A stretch of 64,000 nucleotides of DNA from Pseudovibrio ascidiaceicola. GTDB lineage: Bacteria > Pseudomonadota > Alphaproteobacteria > Rhizobiales > Stappiaceae. Positions within the stretch are counted from its first letter, which is position 1; each line of letters starts with the position of its first letter. The stretch covers positions 186,001 to 250,000 of the forward strand of contig NZ_FOSK01000005.1 of NCBI RefSeq assembly GCF_900114245.1. Reading direction: 5' to 3'. Below the pieces are notes generated by a model. It saw only the letters and a list, made by a program, of their open reading frames with translations, was not told the DNA's origin and searched no databases. Shown in pieces: positions 8,322-17,860 of the stretch. The position numbers were made by a program, and so were the translations under genes.

Positions 8322-9319
8322 CCTATGAAGCTCCGGTTTTGGAAGTTGAAGACCTTCATTTACACTTTCCGCTCAAAAGAACCCTCTTCGATGCAATTCA
8401 ACGCAAACAAAAACGCATCGTCAAAGCACTCAACGGGGTGAGCCTTGAAGTAAAACGGGGTGAAACTCTTGGCATTGTTGGAGAATCTGGCTGCGGGAAG
8501 TCCACTTTAGCCCGCTGTCTGGCCCGCCTTTATGAGGCAGATGCGGGCAAAATACATTATGACGGGCAAGAGGTTGCGGCCAAGGATGCCGCTGCCTTGC
8601 GAGAGTATAACCGCAAGGTCCAGATGATGTTTCAGGACCCGTATTCCTCCCTCAATCCCCGCATGACAGTGCGACAGGTCTTGAGCGAGGCGCTGCGTGT
8701 TCACAACATGCGGCCACCTGAGCAAATCAATGATCGCATAGCCGAGTTGCTGGACTTGGTGCGCCTGCCGCAAGATGCTGCGGATAAGCTGCCCTACGAG
8801 TTTTCTGGCGGACAACGCCAACGCATTGCTATTGCGCGTGCTTTGTCGGTTGAACCAGAGGTGCTGGTTGCGGATGAACTGGTGTCGGCTCTGGATGTAT
8901 CAGTTCAGGCGCAGGTGGTGAACTTGCTCCTGGAACTGCAAGATAAGCTGGATCTGACCATCTTGTTTGTGGCGCATGACCTCAGACTTGTCCGCCATGT
9001 ATCCCACAGGGTCGCCGTGATTTATTTGGGCACAATTGTTGAAATCGGCGATTCAGAACAGCTCTTCAACGCCCCCAAACACCCCTACTCCAAGGCACTT
9101 CTGGCAGCAGCCCCTTCTCTTGATCCAGACAAGCGCCATACTCGACCTTCAATATCAGGCGAACTGCCCAGCCCGCTCAACGTGCCAAAGGGCTGCGCAT
9201 TCCATGCAAGATGTCCCCATGCCTCGGGGCAATGCCAAAGTGAAACTCCCAGATTGAGGGCATTAGACGAGCTCGGTAAAGTGGCTTGTCATCATGCCGA
9301 AGCTCTTCTATCAGCATAA
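8318..9319 (+). CDS. ABC transporter ATP-binding protein, DppF type
   Basis: Partner ATPase of 333 residues. Walker A is GIVGESGCGKST, the signature FSGGQRQRIAIARAL, and Walker B VADELVSALD, where Leu replaces the usual Pro of DEPVSALD without loss of catalytic Asp/Glu. The C-terminal extension again contains a Cys segment, GCAFHARCPHASGQC. It is translationally coupled to the DppD-type gene and followed after 26 bases by the aminopeptidase gene, so uptake and hydrolysis are co-transcribed. Confidence 0.95.
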   Translation: MTYEAPVLEVEDLHLHFPLKRTLFDAIQRKQKRIVKALNGVSLEVKRGETLGIVGESGCGKSTLARCLARLYEADAGKIHYDGQEVAAKDAAALREYNRKVQMMFQDPYSSLNPRMTVRQVLSEALRVHNMRPPEQINDRIAELLDLVRLPQDAADKLPYEFSGGQRQRIAIARALSVEPEVLVADELVSALDVSVQAQVVNLLLELQDKLDLTILFVAHDLRLVRHVSHRVAVIYLGTIVEIGDSEQLFNAPKHPYSKALLAAAPSLDPDKRHTRPSISGELPSPLNVPKGCAFHARCPHASGQCQSETPRLRALDELGKVACHHAEALLSA

Positions 9320-9345
9320 AACCCCATCACACGATCGAGCTAAAA

Positions 9346-11151
9346 ATGTTGGAAAATCAGAAATTTGAGAGAACCACTGACCGCTTGAACCTCCTGCGAG
9401 ACGAGCTGAAGCGCACCGGATTGGATGCAGTTATCATCCCGCGTTTTGATGAGCATCAGGGGGAATATTGCGCCCCGCATGATGAGCGTCTGGCATGGGC
9501 AACTGGCTTCACTGGCTCCGCAGGTCTGGCGATTGTCACGGTAGATCAAGCGGTTATGTTTGTTGATGGCCGCTACACCGTTCAGGTGCGCAACCAATGT
9601 AGCAGCGAGTTCTTCTCCTACCAGCATATCTTTGATGAACCACTGGAAAATTGGATTTCCACCAATATGAAGGCAGGTCAGCAAATCGGCGTCGATCCGA
9701 TGCTTATCCCCTCAGCTTGGTGGGATCGTTTTGCTGGTGGAGCTAAAGACACAAGTGCCTTACTGGTGGCAACAGCTAGCAATATCATTGATGCAGTCTG
9801 GTCGGACCAACCAGAAAAACCGCTCTCTCCAGTTACGCCGTACTCTCTTGAAAAAGCAGGTAAAACCAGCCTTGAGAAACGGACTGAAATTGCAGCGCAT
9901 CTGAAGCACAAAGGCGCGAAGGTGCTGGTGGAAACCCAGCCCGACAACATCGCCTGGCTTCTAAATGTTCGCGGTGATGACGTTGAGTTCAACCCTATCC
10001 CACATTCCTTCCTGCTGCTAAAAGACGATGGCTCTGCGAGTTGGTTCGTGGATTCTCGAAAACTTTCCAATAGCTTGGATGAGTATGAACTGGAGAAGGT
10101 AGAAACCGCAGACCCTGCCAGCTTCATCAGCTCGTTGGAAAAAATGACCGGAGAAGGAACGCAGGTTCTGATCGATCCGCTGTTCTCCCCCGTCGCAACC
10201 CGTCTTGCTGTTCAGGCTTCTGGTGGTATTCCCGTCATGGAACAGGGTGCGATTACGCTCACCAAGGCTAAGAAGAACGTAAATGAACTCAAAGGGTTGC
10301 GCGACTGTCATGTGCGTGATGGCATTGCATGGACCGAGTTTTCTGCTTGGTTAAAACGGGAAGTGCCGCAAAGAGCCAAGGCAGGCGATCCGGTGCACGA
10401 GCTGGAAGCGGAAGAACGCATTCTGACCGAGCGTAAACGTCAGAAAGACTTTGTTTATCCGAGCTTTAGAAGCATTTCAGCTGCCGCCGGCAACGCTGCA
10501 ATGTGCCATTATGCAGCCACGGATGCCTCCAATACCGCGATCCTTCCTGAACATACATATCTGCTGGATTCCGGCGGCCAGTATCAGGATGGCACTACCG
10601 ACGCGACACGCACCTTTGCGTTCTCGGAAACATCGGAAGAGTTTAAAGCCGCCTACACCGCTGTTTTCAAAGGCTTTGTAGCGTTGGCTTCACTGCGTTT
10701 CCCGAAAGGCACACAAGGCCATCACATCGACGGGTTTGCCCGCAGGCCGCTTTGGGATCTGGGGCTCGATTATGATCACGGTACCGGTCATGGGATCGGG
10801 CACTTCCTCTCCGTTCACGAACAGCCGCAACGCATCGGTAAGCAATACAATCCGGTGGACCTTGTTGCTGGCATGGTAATGTCCATTGAACCGGGATATT
10901 ACGTTGCAAATCAATACGGTATCCGGATTGAGAACCTTTTTGAGATCGTAGAGGAAGACGATGGTTTCCTCGTTTTCAAGAACCTCTCCTACATTCCCAT
11001 TGAACCGCAGATGCTCAACATGGTTGATCTCACCCGTGCTGAAATCAAATGGCTTGGCGACTACAATGCTGATTTGAAACGGGTTCTTGGCCCGGAACTG
11101 AGCCCGGACGCCTATGACTATCTGATAAGTTGTTGTGAACTGCCGGAGTAA
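9346..11151 (+). CDS. Aminopeptidase P / Xaa-Pro aminopeptidase (M24B)
   Basis: Removes the N-terminal residue from peptides whose second residue is proline. It is the long three-domain form, 601 residues, with two creatinase-like N-terminal domains and a C-terminal pita-bread domain. The five metal ligands are recognisable: two Asp in LDSGGQYQDGTTDATRTF, His in GTGHGIGHFLSVHE, Glu in SIEPGYY and Glu in YGIRIENLF. The start at MLENQKFER fits the family better than an in-frame ATG 60 bases upstream that lies inside the ATPase gene. No signal peptide is seen, so it should act in the cytosol on peptides brought in by the preceding transporter. Confidence 0.94.
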   Translation: MLENQKFERTTDRLNLLRDELKRTGLDAVIIPRFDEHQGEYCAPHDERLAWATGFTGSAGLAIVTVDQAVMFVDGRYTVQVRNQCSSEFFSYQHIFDEPLENWISTNMKAGQQIGVDPMLIPSAWWDRFAGGAKDTSALLVATASNIIDAVWSDQPEKPLSPVTPYSLEKAGKTSLEKRTEIAAHLKHKGAKVLVETQPDNIAWLLNVRGDDVEFNPIPHSFLLLKDDGSASWFVDSRKLSNSLDEYELEKVETADPASFISSLEKMTGEGTQVLIDPLFSPVATRLAVQASGGIPVMEQGAITLTKAKKNVNELKGLRDCHVRDGIAWTEFSAWLKREVPQRAKAGDPVHELEAEERILTERKRQKDFVYPSFRSISAAAGNAAMCHYAATDASNTAILPEHTYLLDSGGQYQDGTTDATRTFAFSETSEEFKAAYTAVFKGFVALASLRFPKGTQGHHIDGFARRPLWDLGLDYDHGTGHGIGHFLSVHEQPQRIGKQYNPVDLVAGMVMSIEPGYYVANQYGIRIENLFEIVEEDDGFLVFKNLSYIPIEPQMLNMVDLTRAEIKWLGDYNADLKRVLGPELSPDAYDYLISCCELPE

Positions 11152-11162
11152 TTACGGCTGAC

Positions 11163-11199
11163 AAAAAAAGCCCCACAGAGCTTGAAGCTTTGCGGGGCT
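11163..11199 (-). terminator. Rho-independent terminator of the alcohol dehydrogenase operon
   Basis: AGCCCC/GGGGCT arms with an inner AGCTT/AAGCT pairing, followed on the minus strand by a run of seven T. It lies between the convergent aminopeptidase and alcohol dehydrogenase genes and is oriented for the minus-strand operon. Confidence 0.85.
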
Positions 11200-11223
11200 A
11201 ATCGTGTGTAAGTTAGACAGAAA

Positions 11224-12387
11224 TCAGGCAGACACCTGTTCTCCAATCGCTTCAATGAGCAGAGCTTTCGCAGCTTCCAGCGTAAACTCGACCGGATTGC
11301 CGCCAGCACTTGGATCTTTCACTGCTTCTTCTGCAAGCACGTCAATCTTGTCAGTGCCTACGCCAAGCTCAGCAAGGGTATTTGGCACGCCCATATCCGA
11401 GCGCATCTTCATAACAAAATCAAAGAAACCGTCGAAACCGCCGGGAATATCAAGGTAAGACGCCAGTTTCTCAATGCGCTCTTCAATCTCTGCACGGTTG
11501 AACTTGAGCACAGTTGGCATGATCACAGCATTGGTCAGACCATGATGCGTGTTGTAAACCGCCCCAACTGGATGCGCCAGCGCGTGAATACCGCCAAGGC
11601 CTTTCTGGAAGGCGACAGCACCCATCGCAGCGGCACTCATCATGTGACCGCGAGCTTCGATATCATTCGGATTTGCAACGACTTTTGGCAGATTCTCCTT
11701 CACAAGACGCATGCCTTCCAGCGCGATGCCCTGAGACATCGGGTGGTAGTGTGGAGAGCTGTAGGCTTCCAAACAATGCACGAATGCATCGATGCCGGTC
11801 CCAACAGTGATCATCTTCGGCATGCCAACAGTCAGCTCTGGATCACAGATCACAACGCTTGGGAGAATCTTTGGATGGAAGATGATCTTCTTTACGTGGC
11901 TCTCAGAATTGGTGATCACGCTTGCGCGGCCAACTTCTGAGCCAGTGCCAGCAGTGGTTGGAACAGCAATGTTCGGGTAGATCGCATCCGCGTCAGCCCG
12001 TGTCCACCAATCACCAATATCTTCGAAATCCCAAACAGGGCGCGTTTGACCTGCCATGAACGCAATCAGCTTGCCAAGATCAAGGCCTGAGCCGCCACCG
12101 AATGCAATCACGCCATCATGCCTACCAGCGTTGAAGGCTGCAACGCCTGCTTCCAGATTGATCTCGGTTGGGTTTGGATCGACCTCAAAGAACATGGCAC
12201 GACCAAGGCCTGCCTCTTCCATCACGTCCAAGGTACTTGCGGTCACCGGCAGGCTAGCAAGGCCCTTATCAGTTACGAGCAATGGCTTCTTGATGCCAGC
12301 CGCAGCGCACGCATCGGCCAGTTCCTTAATGCGTCCGGCACCAAAGCGGATGGCGGTCGGGTAGCTCCAGTTTGCTGTCAGAGTCAT
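11224..12387 (-). CDS. Iron-containing alcohol dehydrogenase
   Basis: NAD(P)-dependent group III alcohol dehydrogenase, 387 residues. The nucleotide site GGGSGLDLGK, the TTAGTGSEVG motif and the metal-binding histidines (FVHCLEAYSS and GIHALAHPVGA) are in place. It is the last gene of the minus-strand operon, five bases after the aldehyde dehydrogenase gene, and ends at a clear terminator. With the neighbouring aldehyde dehydrogenase it would take an alcohol to the acid; the preceding glutamine-synthetase-like gene hints at a gamma-glutamylated amino alcohol as substrate (inference). Confidence 0.92.
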   Translation of the reverse strand: MTLTANWSYPTAIRFGAGRIKELADACAAAGIKKPLLVTDKGLASLPVTASTLDVMEEAGLGRAMFFEVDPNPTEINLEAGVAAFNAGRHDGVIAFGGGSGLDLGKLIAFMAGQTRPVWDFEDIGDWWTRADADAIYPNIAVPTTAGTGSEVGRASVITNSESHVKKIIFHPKILPSVVICDPELTVGMPKMITVGTGIDAFVHCLEAYSSPHYHPMSQGIALEGMRLVKENLPKVVANPNDIEARGHMMSAAAMGAVAFQKGLGGIHALAHPVGAVYNTHHGLTNAVIMPTVLKFNRAEIEERIEKLASYLDIPGGFDGFFDFVMKMRSDMGVPNTLAELGVGTDKIDVLAEEAVKDPSAGGNPVEFTLEAAKALLIEAIGEQVSA

Positions 12388-12392
12388 TTTTC

Positions 12393-13775
12393 TTATGCCT
12401 TTTTAAGATGATACGATTTTGGACGGGTCAGGTTCAGGTAGCCGATTTCCGACAGAGCGCCTCCGCGACCAGTATCTTTGCAGCCTGTCCAGCACAGAGC
12501 CGGGTCCAAATAGTCCGCACGGTTCATGAACACGGTACCGGTCTCAATCTGAGCGCCGAGCTTTGCTGCCCGTGCAGGGTCCTGTGTCCAGAGAGACGCC
12601 GTCAGGCCGTAGTGACTGTCGTTCATCAGGCGGATTGCTTCTTCGTCACTCTCCACTTTCATGATGCCGACGACAGGACCGAAGCTCTCTTCGCGCATCA
12701 CTTCCATATCGTGGTTTACATCCACGAGGATTTGAGGTGCGAGGTAAGCGCCACCATCATCTTCCGGGAAAAGGCTTGCGTCGATCATAGGCTTTGCGCC
12801 GTGCTCAACCGCATCTGCGACCTGCTTACGTACCAGTTCTGCAAATCGAACGTTCGCCATAGGGCCGATGGTGGTTTTCTCATCCAGCGGGTTGCCGAGT
12901 TTGTAACCGGAAACGATCTCGACAGCCTTCTTCACGAAAGCATCGTATTTGGAAGAATGCACGTAGATGCGCTCGATACCACAGCAACACTGGCCGGAGT
13001 TGAACATAGCACCATCAATGAGTGTTTCAGCCGCAGCCTCAACATCTGCATCATCCATCACGTAGCCCGGATCTTTACCGCCCAGCTCAAGTCCAAGACC
13101 CGTGAAGGTGCCAGCTGCAGCGATCTCCATCGCACGTCCACCACCAACAGAACCTGTAAAGTTGACGAAGCCGAAATTGCGGCCTGCGATCAGGTGCGAT
13201 GTGGTGTCATGATCAAGAAAGAGGTTCTGGAATACTTCTGCCGGAACACCTGCTTCTGCAAAGGCACTGGCCATACGTTCACCAACCAAAAGCGTCTGAG
13301 TGGCGTGCTTCAGGATCACCGCATTGCCTGCGATCAAAGCAGGTGCAACGGTGTTGATCGCCGTCATGTATGGATAGTTCCAAGGCGCAATCACGAGGAT
13401 GACGCCGTGCGGCTCCTTCTCGATGCGGCGCTCGAAGTTGTCGCTCTCTTCGGCAATGATCGGCTTAAGGCTCTCTTCTGCGATCTTTGCCATGTGAGAG
13501 GCACGTTCGTTAAAGCCGCCGAACTCACCGCCATAACGGACCGGGCGGCCCATCATCTTAGCAAGTTCAGGAACGATTTCGTCGTTCTGTTCACCAATCT
13601 TTGCGACGCCAGCCATCACCAGTTTGATACGCTCTTCGAGTGGACGAACAGCCCACTCTTTCTGCGCAGTTTTGGCACTGGCAATGACGGCTTCTGCTTC
13701 TTTCTGGCTTGCCACCGGACGTTCTGCAAATACAGAACCATCAACCGGCGAAATACATTTTAGTGTTTTTGTCAT
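12393..13775 (-). CDS. NAD(P)-dependent aldehyde dehydrogenase
   Basis: Standard ALDH-superfamily enzyme, 460 residues from the ATG of MTKTLKCISPVDG; a GTG six codons upstream is a less likely start. The catalytic Cys lies in FNSGQCCCGIER, a run of three cysteines with the middle one in the nucleophile position; the general base Glu is in GLELGGKDP. APWNYPY and FTGSVGGGRA mark the cofactor fold. It is placed between the GS-like ligase and the iron alcohol dehydrogenase, so it probably oxidises the aldehyde formed by the latter. I cannot assign the exact substrate. Confidence 0.93.
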   Translation of the reverse strand: MTKTLKCISPVDGSVFAERPVASQKEAEAVIASAKTAQKEWAVRPLEERIKLVMAGVAKIGEQNDEIVPELAKMMGRPVRYGGEFGGFNERASHMAKIAEESLKPIIAEESDNFERRIEKEPHGVILVIAPWNYPYMTAINTVAPALIAGNAVILKHATQTLLVGERMASAFAEAGVPAEVFQNLFLDHDTTSHLIAGRNFGFVNFTGSVGGGRAMEIAAAGTFTGLGLELGGKDPGYVMDDADVEAAAETLIDGAMFNSGQCCCGIERIYVHSSKYDAFVKKAVEIVSGYKLGNPLDEKTTIGPMANVRFAELVRKQVADAVEHGAKPMIDASLFPEDDGGAYLAPQILVDVNHDMEVMREESFGPVVGIMKVESDEEAIRLMNDSHYGLTASLWTQDPARAAKLGAQIETGTVFMNRADYLDPALCWTGCKDTGRGGALSEIGYLNLTRPKSYHLKKA

Positions 13776-13810
13776 GGTCAACTCATCATTCACAGCGTGG
13801 GCTGGTTCTA

Positions 13811-15208
13811 TCAGGCCCGTTCAAACCCGCGTGCAACTTCCCAGTCGGTTACACGGCGGTCATATTCATCCTGCTCGATCTTGGCGGCATGTGCGTAGTG
13901 ATCAATCACATCGCCCCCAAACGCACCACGAAGCATTTCAGATGATTTCATCTCGGTAGCAGCATCGCGCAAGGTCGTCGGGATTTCGCGAGCGCCCTCA
14001 CCTCCATAAGCATCGCCTCTGAATTCCGGCTCCAGCTCGAGTTCGTTTTCGATGCCATCAATGCCAGCAGCAAGCAGAGCTGCCATTGCCAGATATGGGT
14101 TCAGGTCTGCGCCGCCAACGCGGCATTCAACACGCACAGCCTTGGTGCCATCGCCGCATACACGGTAGCCAGCGGTGCGGTTGTCCATGCTCCAGATGGC
14201 TTTGGTTGGCGCAAAGGTGCCAGCGGCAAAGCGCTTGTAGGAGTTGATGTTTGGCGCGAGGAAATAGGTGATGGCACTCGCATGCTTCAGCAAACCAGCA
14301 AGGTAATGGCGCATCATCTTAGACATGCCGTAGTCGCCGGATGGATCGTAAAACAGAGACTCGCCATCCTTGCCCCAGAGAGACTGGTGCACGTGGGAGG
14401 AACTGCCGGAAGCATCATAGTGCCACTTCGCCATAAAGCTGATGCTCTGGCCGTTCTGCCATGCGATCTCTTTACAGCCGTTTTTGATGATGGAATGGCG
14501 ATCTGCCATGTTCAACGCATCGGAATAACGGACGTTGATCTCTTCCTGACCCGCGTCGGCCTCACCTTTGGAACACTCGACCGGAATGTCGGCGCCGTTA
14601 AGGCCATTACGGATGGCACGCATCACGTTCTCTTCCTTGGTGGTCTGGAAGATGTGATAGTCCTCGTTGTACGCAGAAACTGGAGAAATACCGCGGTAAC
14701 CCTTGGCGTGGGCTTCTTCAAAACTCTCTTTGAACAGGAAGAACTCCAGCTCAGTTGCCATGTTAGCGGTCATGCCCATGCCTTCGAGGCGGTCGACCTG
14801 GCTTTTCAAAATGGCGCGTGGAGAATGTGGAACTTCTTTGTGGGTGTGGTGGTCTAGCACGTCGCACAGTACCAGTGCGGTGCCTTCCAGCCATGGAATA
14901 ACGCGCAAGGTGGCAAGGTCTGGCTTCATGACGTAGTCGCCATAGCCCGCTTCCCAGCTTGTGGCCTTGTAGCCATCCGGAGTGGCCATCTCCATATCGG
15001 TTGCAAGCAGATAATTACAGCTGTGGGTCTCTTCCCAGGCGCTGTTCACGAAGAACTCGCCCTGAAAACGCTTGCCCATCAAGCGGCCCTGCATGTCCAC
15101 TTGCGCTGCGATAATGGTGTCTATCTCACCGGTGGCGACCAGCTCGCGTAATTCGTCGAGGGTCAGCTTTCCGGTTCTACGTGTCTTTTTGGTTTCTTCT
15201 CGCAACAT
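13811..15208 (-). CDS. Glutamine synthetase family protein (gamma-glutamyl-amine ligase type)
   Basis: GS-fold ligase of 465 residues. The metal-binding ATELEFFLF, the glutamate/nucleotide-site SGSSSHVHQSLW (standing for GSGMHVHQS) and the C-terminal VECRVGGADLNPYLAMAALLAAG are seen. It departs from housekeeping GlnA and resembles PuuA/GlnT-type enzymes that join glutamate to an amine at the cost of ATP. It lies 34 bases upstream of the aldehyde dehydrogenase gene. With the alcohol and aldehyde dehydrogenases and the amidohydrolase of the same operon, it suggests gamma-glutamylation of an imported amine, later oxidised and released. The amine is unknown. Confidence 0.85.
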   Translation of the reverse strand: MLREETKKTRRTGKLTLDELRELVATGEIDTIIAAQVDMQGRLMGKRFQGEFFVNSAWEETHSCNYLLATDMEMATPDGYKATSWEAGYGDYVMKPDLATLRVIPWLEGTALVLCDVLDHHTHKEVPHSPRAILKSQVDRLEGMGMTANMATELEFFLFKESFEEAHAKGYRGISPVSAYNEDYHIFQTTKEENVMRAIRNGLNGADIPVECSKGEADAGQEEINVRYSDALNMADRHSIIKNGCKEIAWQNGQSISFMAKWHYDASGSSSHVHQSLWGKDGESLFYDPSGDYGMSKMMRHYLAGLLKHASAITYFLAPNINSYKRFAAGTFAPTKAIWSMDNRTAGYRVCGDGTKAVRVECRVGGADLNPYLAMAALLAAGIDGIENELELEPEFRGDAYGGEGAREIPTTLRDAATEMKSSEMLRGAFGGDVIDHYAHAAKIEQDEYDRRVTDWEVARGFERA

Positions 15209-15296
15209 ACCTGTTCCCCGAGGACCCTGTTAAAGCGGCGGATGCCCGTGCCTCTCCTGCATGGCATCACCGACACTGCTTCGTTACTGTGTGGTG

Positions 15297-15323
15297 TGGC
15301 CAGCCCAAAAACCGGGCTGGCCA
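15297..15323 (-). promoter_or_regulatory. Strong intercistronic stem-loop after dctP
   Basis: TGGCCAGCCC and GGGCTGGCCA are perfect ten-base arms around AAAAACC, 17 bases beyond the dctP stop and before the GS-like gene. No T-run follows on the minus strand, so mRNA stabilisation or partial attenuation is more likely than full termination. Confidence 0.6.
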
Positions 15324-15339
15324 ATCTTGGAAAAACAGC

Positions 15340-16395
15340 TTAGCCGTAACGGTAAGGACGACCGGCTTTTGCCATCGCTGCGTTGTATTCCTTCAGGATT
15401 TTAACAACGCGTGCATTACGCTCGGACTTGGCTGCGATCTCATCCCAGAACTTGAGAGCTTCTGTTTCAACAGTTGCCCACTCTTCATCAGGAATGGAGG
15501 TCAGCTCCATCTTCTCGCCCTGTGTGCGCAGCTTTGCTTCGCCTGCCCAGTACCAGTGCTGGCGGTAGTAGTGAGAACTATCCATGCACAGGTTAAAGAG
15601 GGTCTTCAGGTGATCAGGCAGTTCATTCCAGCGCTCTTCGTTGGCAAAGTAAGAGCCAGCCCAAGCACCGGAAATGTTGTTGGTGAGGAAGTAGTTGGTC
15701 ACATCAGCCCAGCCTACAGTGTAATCCTCAGTGATACCGGACCACGCAATCCCGTCCAATTCGCCAGTCTGCATAGCAACTTCAATGTCTTCCCATGGCA
15801 GGGTAACCGGAACAACGCCAAAGCGTGTCAGAAATTTACCAGCAGTTGGGAAGGTGAAGACGCGCTTGCCTTTAAGGTCAGCAAGGCTGCGGATCGGATC
15901 TTTTGTCGCAAAATGACAAGGATCCCATGCACCAGCGGAAAGCCACTTAACGCCTTCGACTTCGTCGTAAGCTTCTTCCCAGATCTCTTTCAGACCCCAA
16001 TGGTTAAACAGGGCTGGAACATCAAGGCTGTAACGGGAAGCGAATGGGAAATAGCCACCGAAAACAGATACGTCTACTGGTGCTGCAATGGAGTCATCAT
16101 CAGACTGCACAGCATCAATGGTGCCGCGCTGCATAGCACGGAACAGTTCACCAGTTGGAACCAGCTGGTCGGCGTAGTACAGCTCGATTTCCATTTCGCC
16201 ATTTGCTGCCTTGTTGAAGGCGTCAATGGATGGCTTGATCACGTGCTGAGCAAGTGCTGCACCAGCATATGTCTGAAGGCGCCATTTGATAGGACGACCT
16301 GCTGCATGAACAGCCGGAGCTGCAAGAGTAGATGCACCAGCAGCGGCGACGGTTGTCAAACCAGCTTTTTTAAGAAAATCACGTCTATTCGTCAT
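15340..16395 (-). CDS. TRAP transporter substrate-binding protein DctP, Tat-exported
   Basis: Periplasmic binding protein of 351 residues. The N-terminus MTNRRDFLKKAG followed by a mild hydrophobic stretch and AVHAAG is a textbook twin-arginine signal, so it is exported folded, as known for some TRAP binding proteins of the FcbT1/2-oxoacid group. The conserved DctP arginine region appears around KDPIRSLADLKGKRVF. The ATG two codons inside the frame is chosen because GGGGA lies just upstream. Membrane partners DctQ and DctM lie upstream in the operon. The ligand cannot be read from the sequence. Confidence 0.92.
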   Translation of the reverse strand: MTNRRDFLKKAGLTTVAAAGASTLAAPAVHAAGRPIKWRLQTYAGAALAQHVIKPSIDAFNKAANGEMEIELYYADQLVPTGELFRAMQRGTIDAVQSDDDSIAAPVDVSVFGGYFPFASRYSLDVPALFNHWGLKEIWEEAYDEVEGVKWLSAGAWDPCHFATKDPIRSLADLKGKRVFTFPTAGKFLTRFGVVPVTLPWEDIEVAMQTGELDGIAWSGITEDYTVGWADVTNYFLTNNISGAWAGSYFANEERWNELPDHLKTLFNLCMDSSHYYRQHWYWAGEAKLRTQGEKMELTSIPDEEWATVETEALKFWDEIAAKSERNARVVKILKEYNAAMAKAGRPYRYG

Positions 16396-16534
16396 ACTCA
16401 ATTCCCCTTGGAATATGAATTTCTGGATCCCTCAGAACCGGTGGACTTTTTATAGCGAGGGGTGTGATTTTTATCTGTCTCCATCCGGAATTCGCTAATT
16501 ACTTCAATGGGTACGTTGATGATGCCTTGTCATG

Positions 16535-17860
16535 TCACCTCGCGTAATAAAGGTTGGGCAGCCAGAGTGCGATTTGCGGGAAGATCGTGACCAGAGCCAA
16601 TCCAAACACCATGATTGCCACGAATGGAATGATGGATTTGTAGATGTCTGTCAGAGAGATCTCCGGCGGCGCCATGGCACGCATCAGGAACAGGTTGTAA
16701 CCAAAAGGCGGTGTCATATAGGCGATCTGACAGGTGATGGTGTACAGCACGCCGTACCAGACCAGATCAAACCCAAGCACTTTGACCAATGGCACGTAGA
16801 GTGGAGCCACAATAACCAGCATTGCAGTGTCATCCAGGAACATGCCCATGACGATGTAGGAAAGCTGCATCAGTAGAAGGATTTCCCATGGGCCAAGACC
16901 AAGGTCACCCACGAAGAAGCCTTCAATCGCACGCACAGCACCCAGCCCATCAAACACTGCGCCAAAGGCGAGAGCTGCAAGGATGATCCACATGAACATA
17001 CAGCTGATCTGAAGCGTTTTCTCAGTTGTGATGTGCAGTAAGCGGAATGTGAGGCGTCGCTTGAATGCAGCTGCCAGTGTTGCAGCTGTTGCACCAACGG
17101 CGGAACTTTCCACGAGGCTGGTCACACCCATCAGAAACAGGCCAGTCATGGCAAAGAAGATAAACAGCGGGATCACGCCGGCTTGCAAAAGGCGGATCTT
17201 TTCGGACCACGTGATCTCTTTGCGCTCTTCTTCAGAAAGGGTTGGGCCCAGTTCTGGCTGAAGGCGGCAACGAACTACGATGTAAAGAATGAACAGCCCT
17301 GCCAGCAGCAGACCTGGAATAGCTCCTGCGAGCCAGAGTTTACCAACCGGCTGGCGGGCGATCATGCCATAAAGAACCAGAACGACACTTGGCGGTACGA
17401 GAATGCCCAGTGAAGAACCAGCCTGAATAACGCCGGTTACCATGACTTTGTCATAGCCACGACGAAGCAGTTCAGGCAGAGCGATTGTTGCGCCGATGGC
17501 CATACCGGCCACAGACAGACCGTTCATGGCTGAAATCATCACCATGAGGCCGACTGTGCCGATGGCCAATCCACCATGAAGGCCACCTGTCCAGACATGG
17601 AACATCTTATAAAGATCTTCGGCAATGCCTGATTCAGAGAGCATATAGCCCATGAAAATGAACAGTGGCAGCGTGAGGAGCGGGTACCACTTCATCAGCT
17701 TCATGCTGGCGGAGAAGGCGATTTCGGAGCCACCATCACCCCACAGCAGAAGGGCGGCGATAACAGCAACGGAACCAATAGCAGCAAAAACACGTTGCCC
17801 GGTCAGGAGCATCAGCATCATGCTGGAGAACATCAAAATTGCGATCAGTTCATAACTCAT
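16535..17860 (-). CDS. TRAP transporter large permease DctM
   Basis: Integral membrane subunit, 441 residues, about twelve helices, which carries the Na+-driven translocation path. Typical stretches are FIFMGYMLSESGIAEDLY, GLSVAGMAIGATIALPELLRRGYDK, LGILVPPSVVLVLYG and TPPFGYNLFLMRA. It overlaps dctQ by four bases and is followed after 139 bases by the Tat-exported binding protein. It forms the membrane part of the transporter with DctQ. Confidence 0.95.
   Translation of the reverse strand: MSYELIAILMFSSMMLMLLTGQRVFAAIGSVAVIAALLLWGDGGSEIAFSASMKLMKWYPLLTLPLFIFMGYMLSESGIAEDLYKMFHVWTGGLHGGLAIGTVGLMVMISAMNGLSVAGMAIGATIALPELLRRGYDKVMVTGVIQAGSSLGILVPPSVVLVLYGMIARQPVGKLWLAGAIPGLLLAGLFILYIVVRCRLQPELGPTLSEEERKEITWSEKIRLLQAGVIPLFIFFAMTGLFLMGVTSLVESSAVGATAATLAAAFKRRLTFRLLHITTEKTLQISCMFMWIILAALAFGAVFDGLGAVRAIEGFFVGDLGLGPWEILLLMQLSYIVMGMFLDDTAMLVIVAPLYVPLVKVLGFDLVWYGVLYTITCQIAYMTPPFGYNLFLMRAMAPPEISLTDIYKSIIPFVAIMVFGLALVTIFPQIALWLPNLYYAR

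Noticed and set aside
12372-13763. 463-codon open frame opposite the aldehyde dehydrogenase
   Set aside because: It mirrors a gene with clear ALDH motifs; long antisense frames are common here because of codon bias. No ribosome site.
15181-16455. 424-codon open frame opposite dctP
   Set aside because: Antisense shadow of a Tat-exported binding protein; no recognisable domain.
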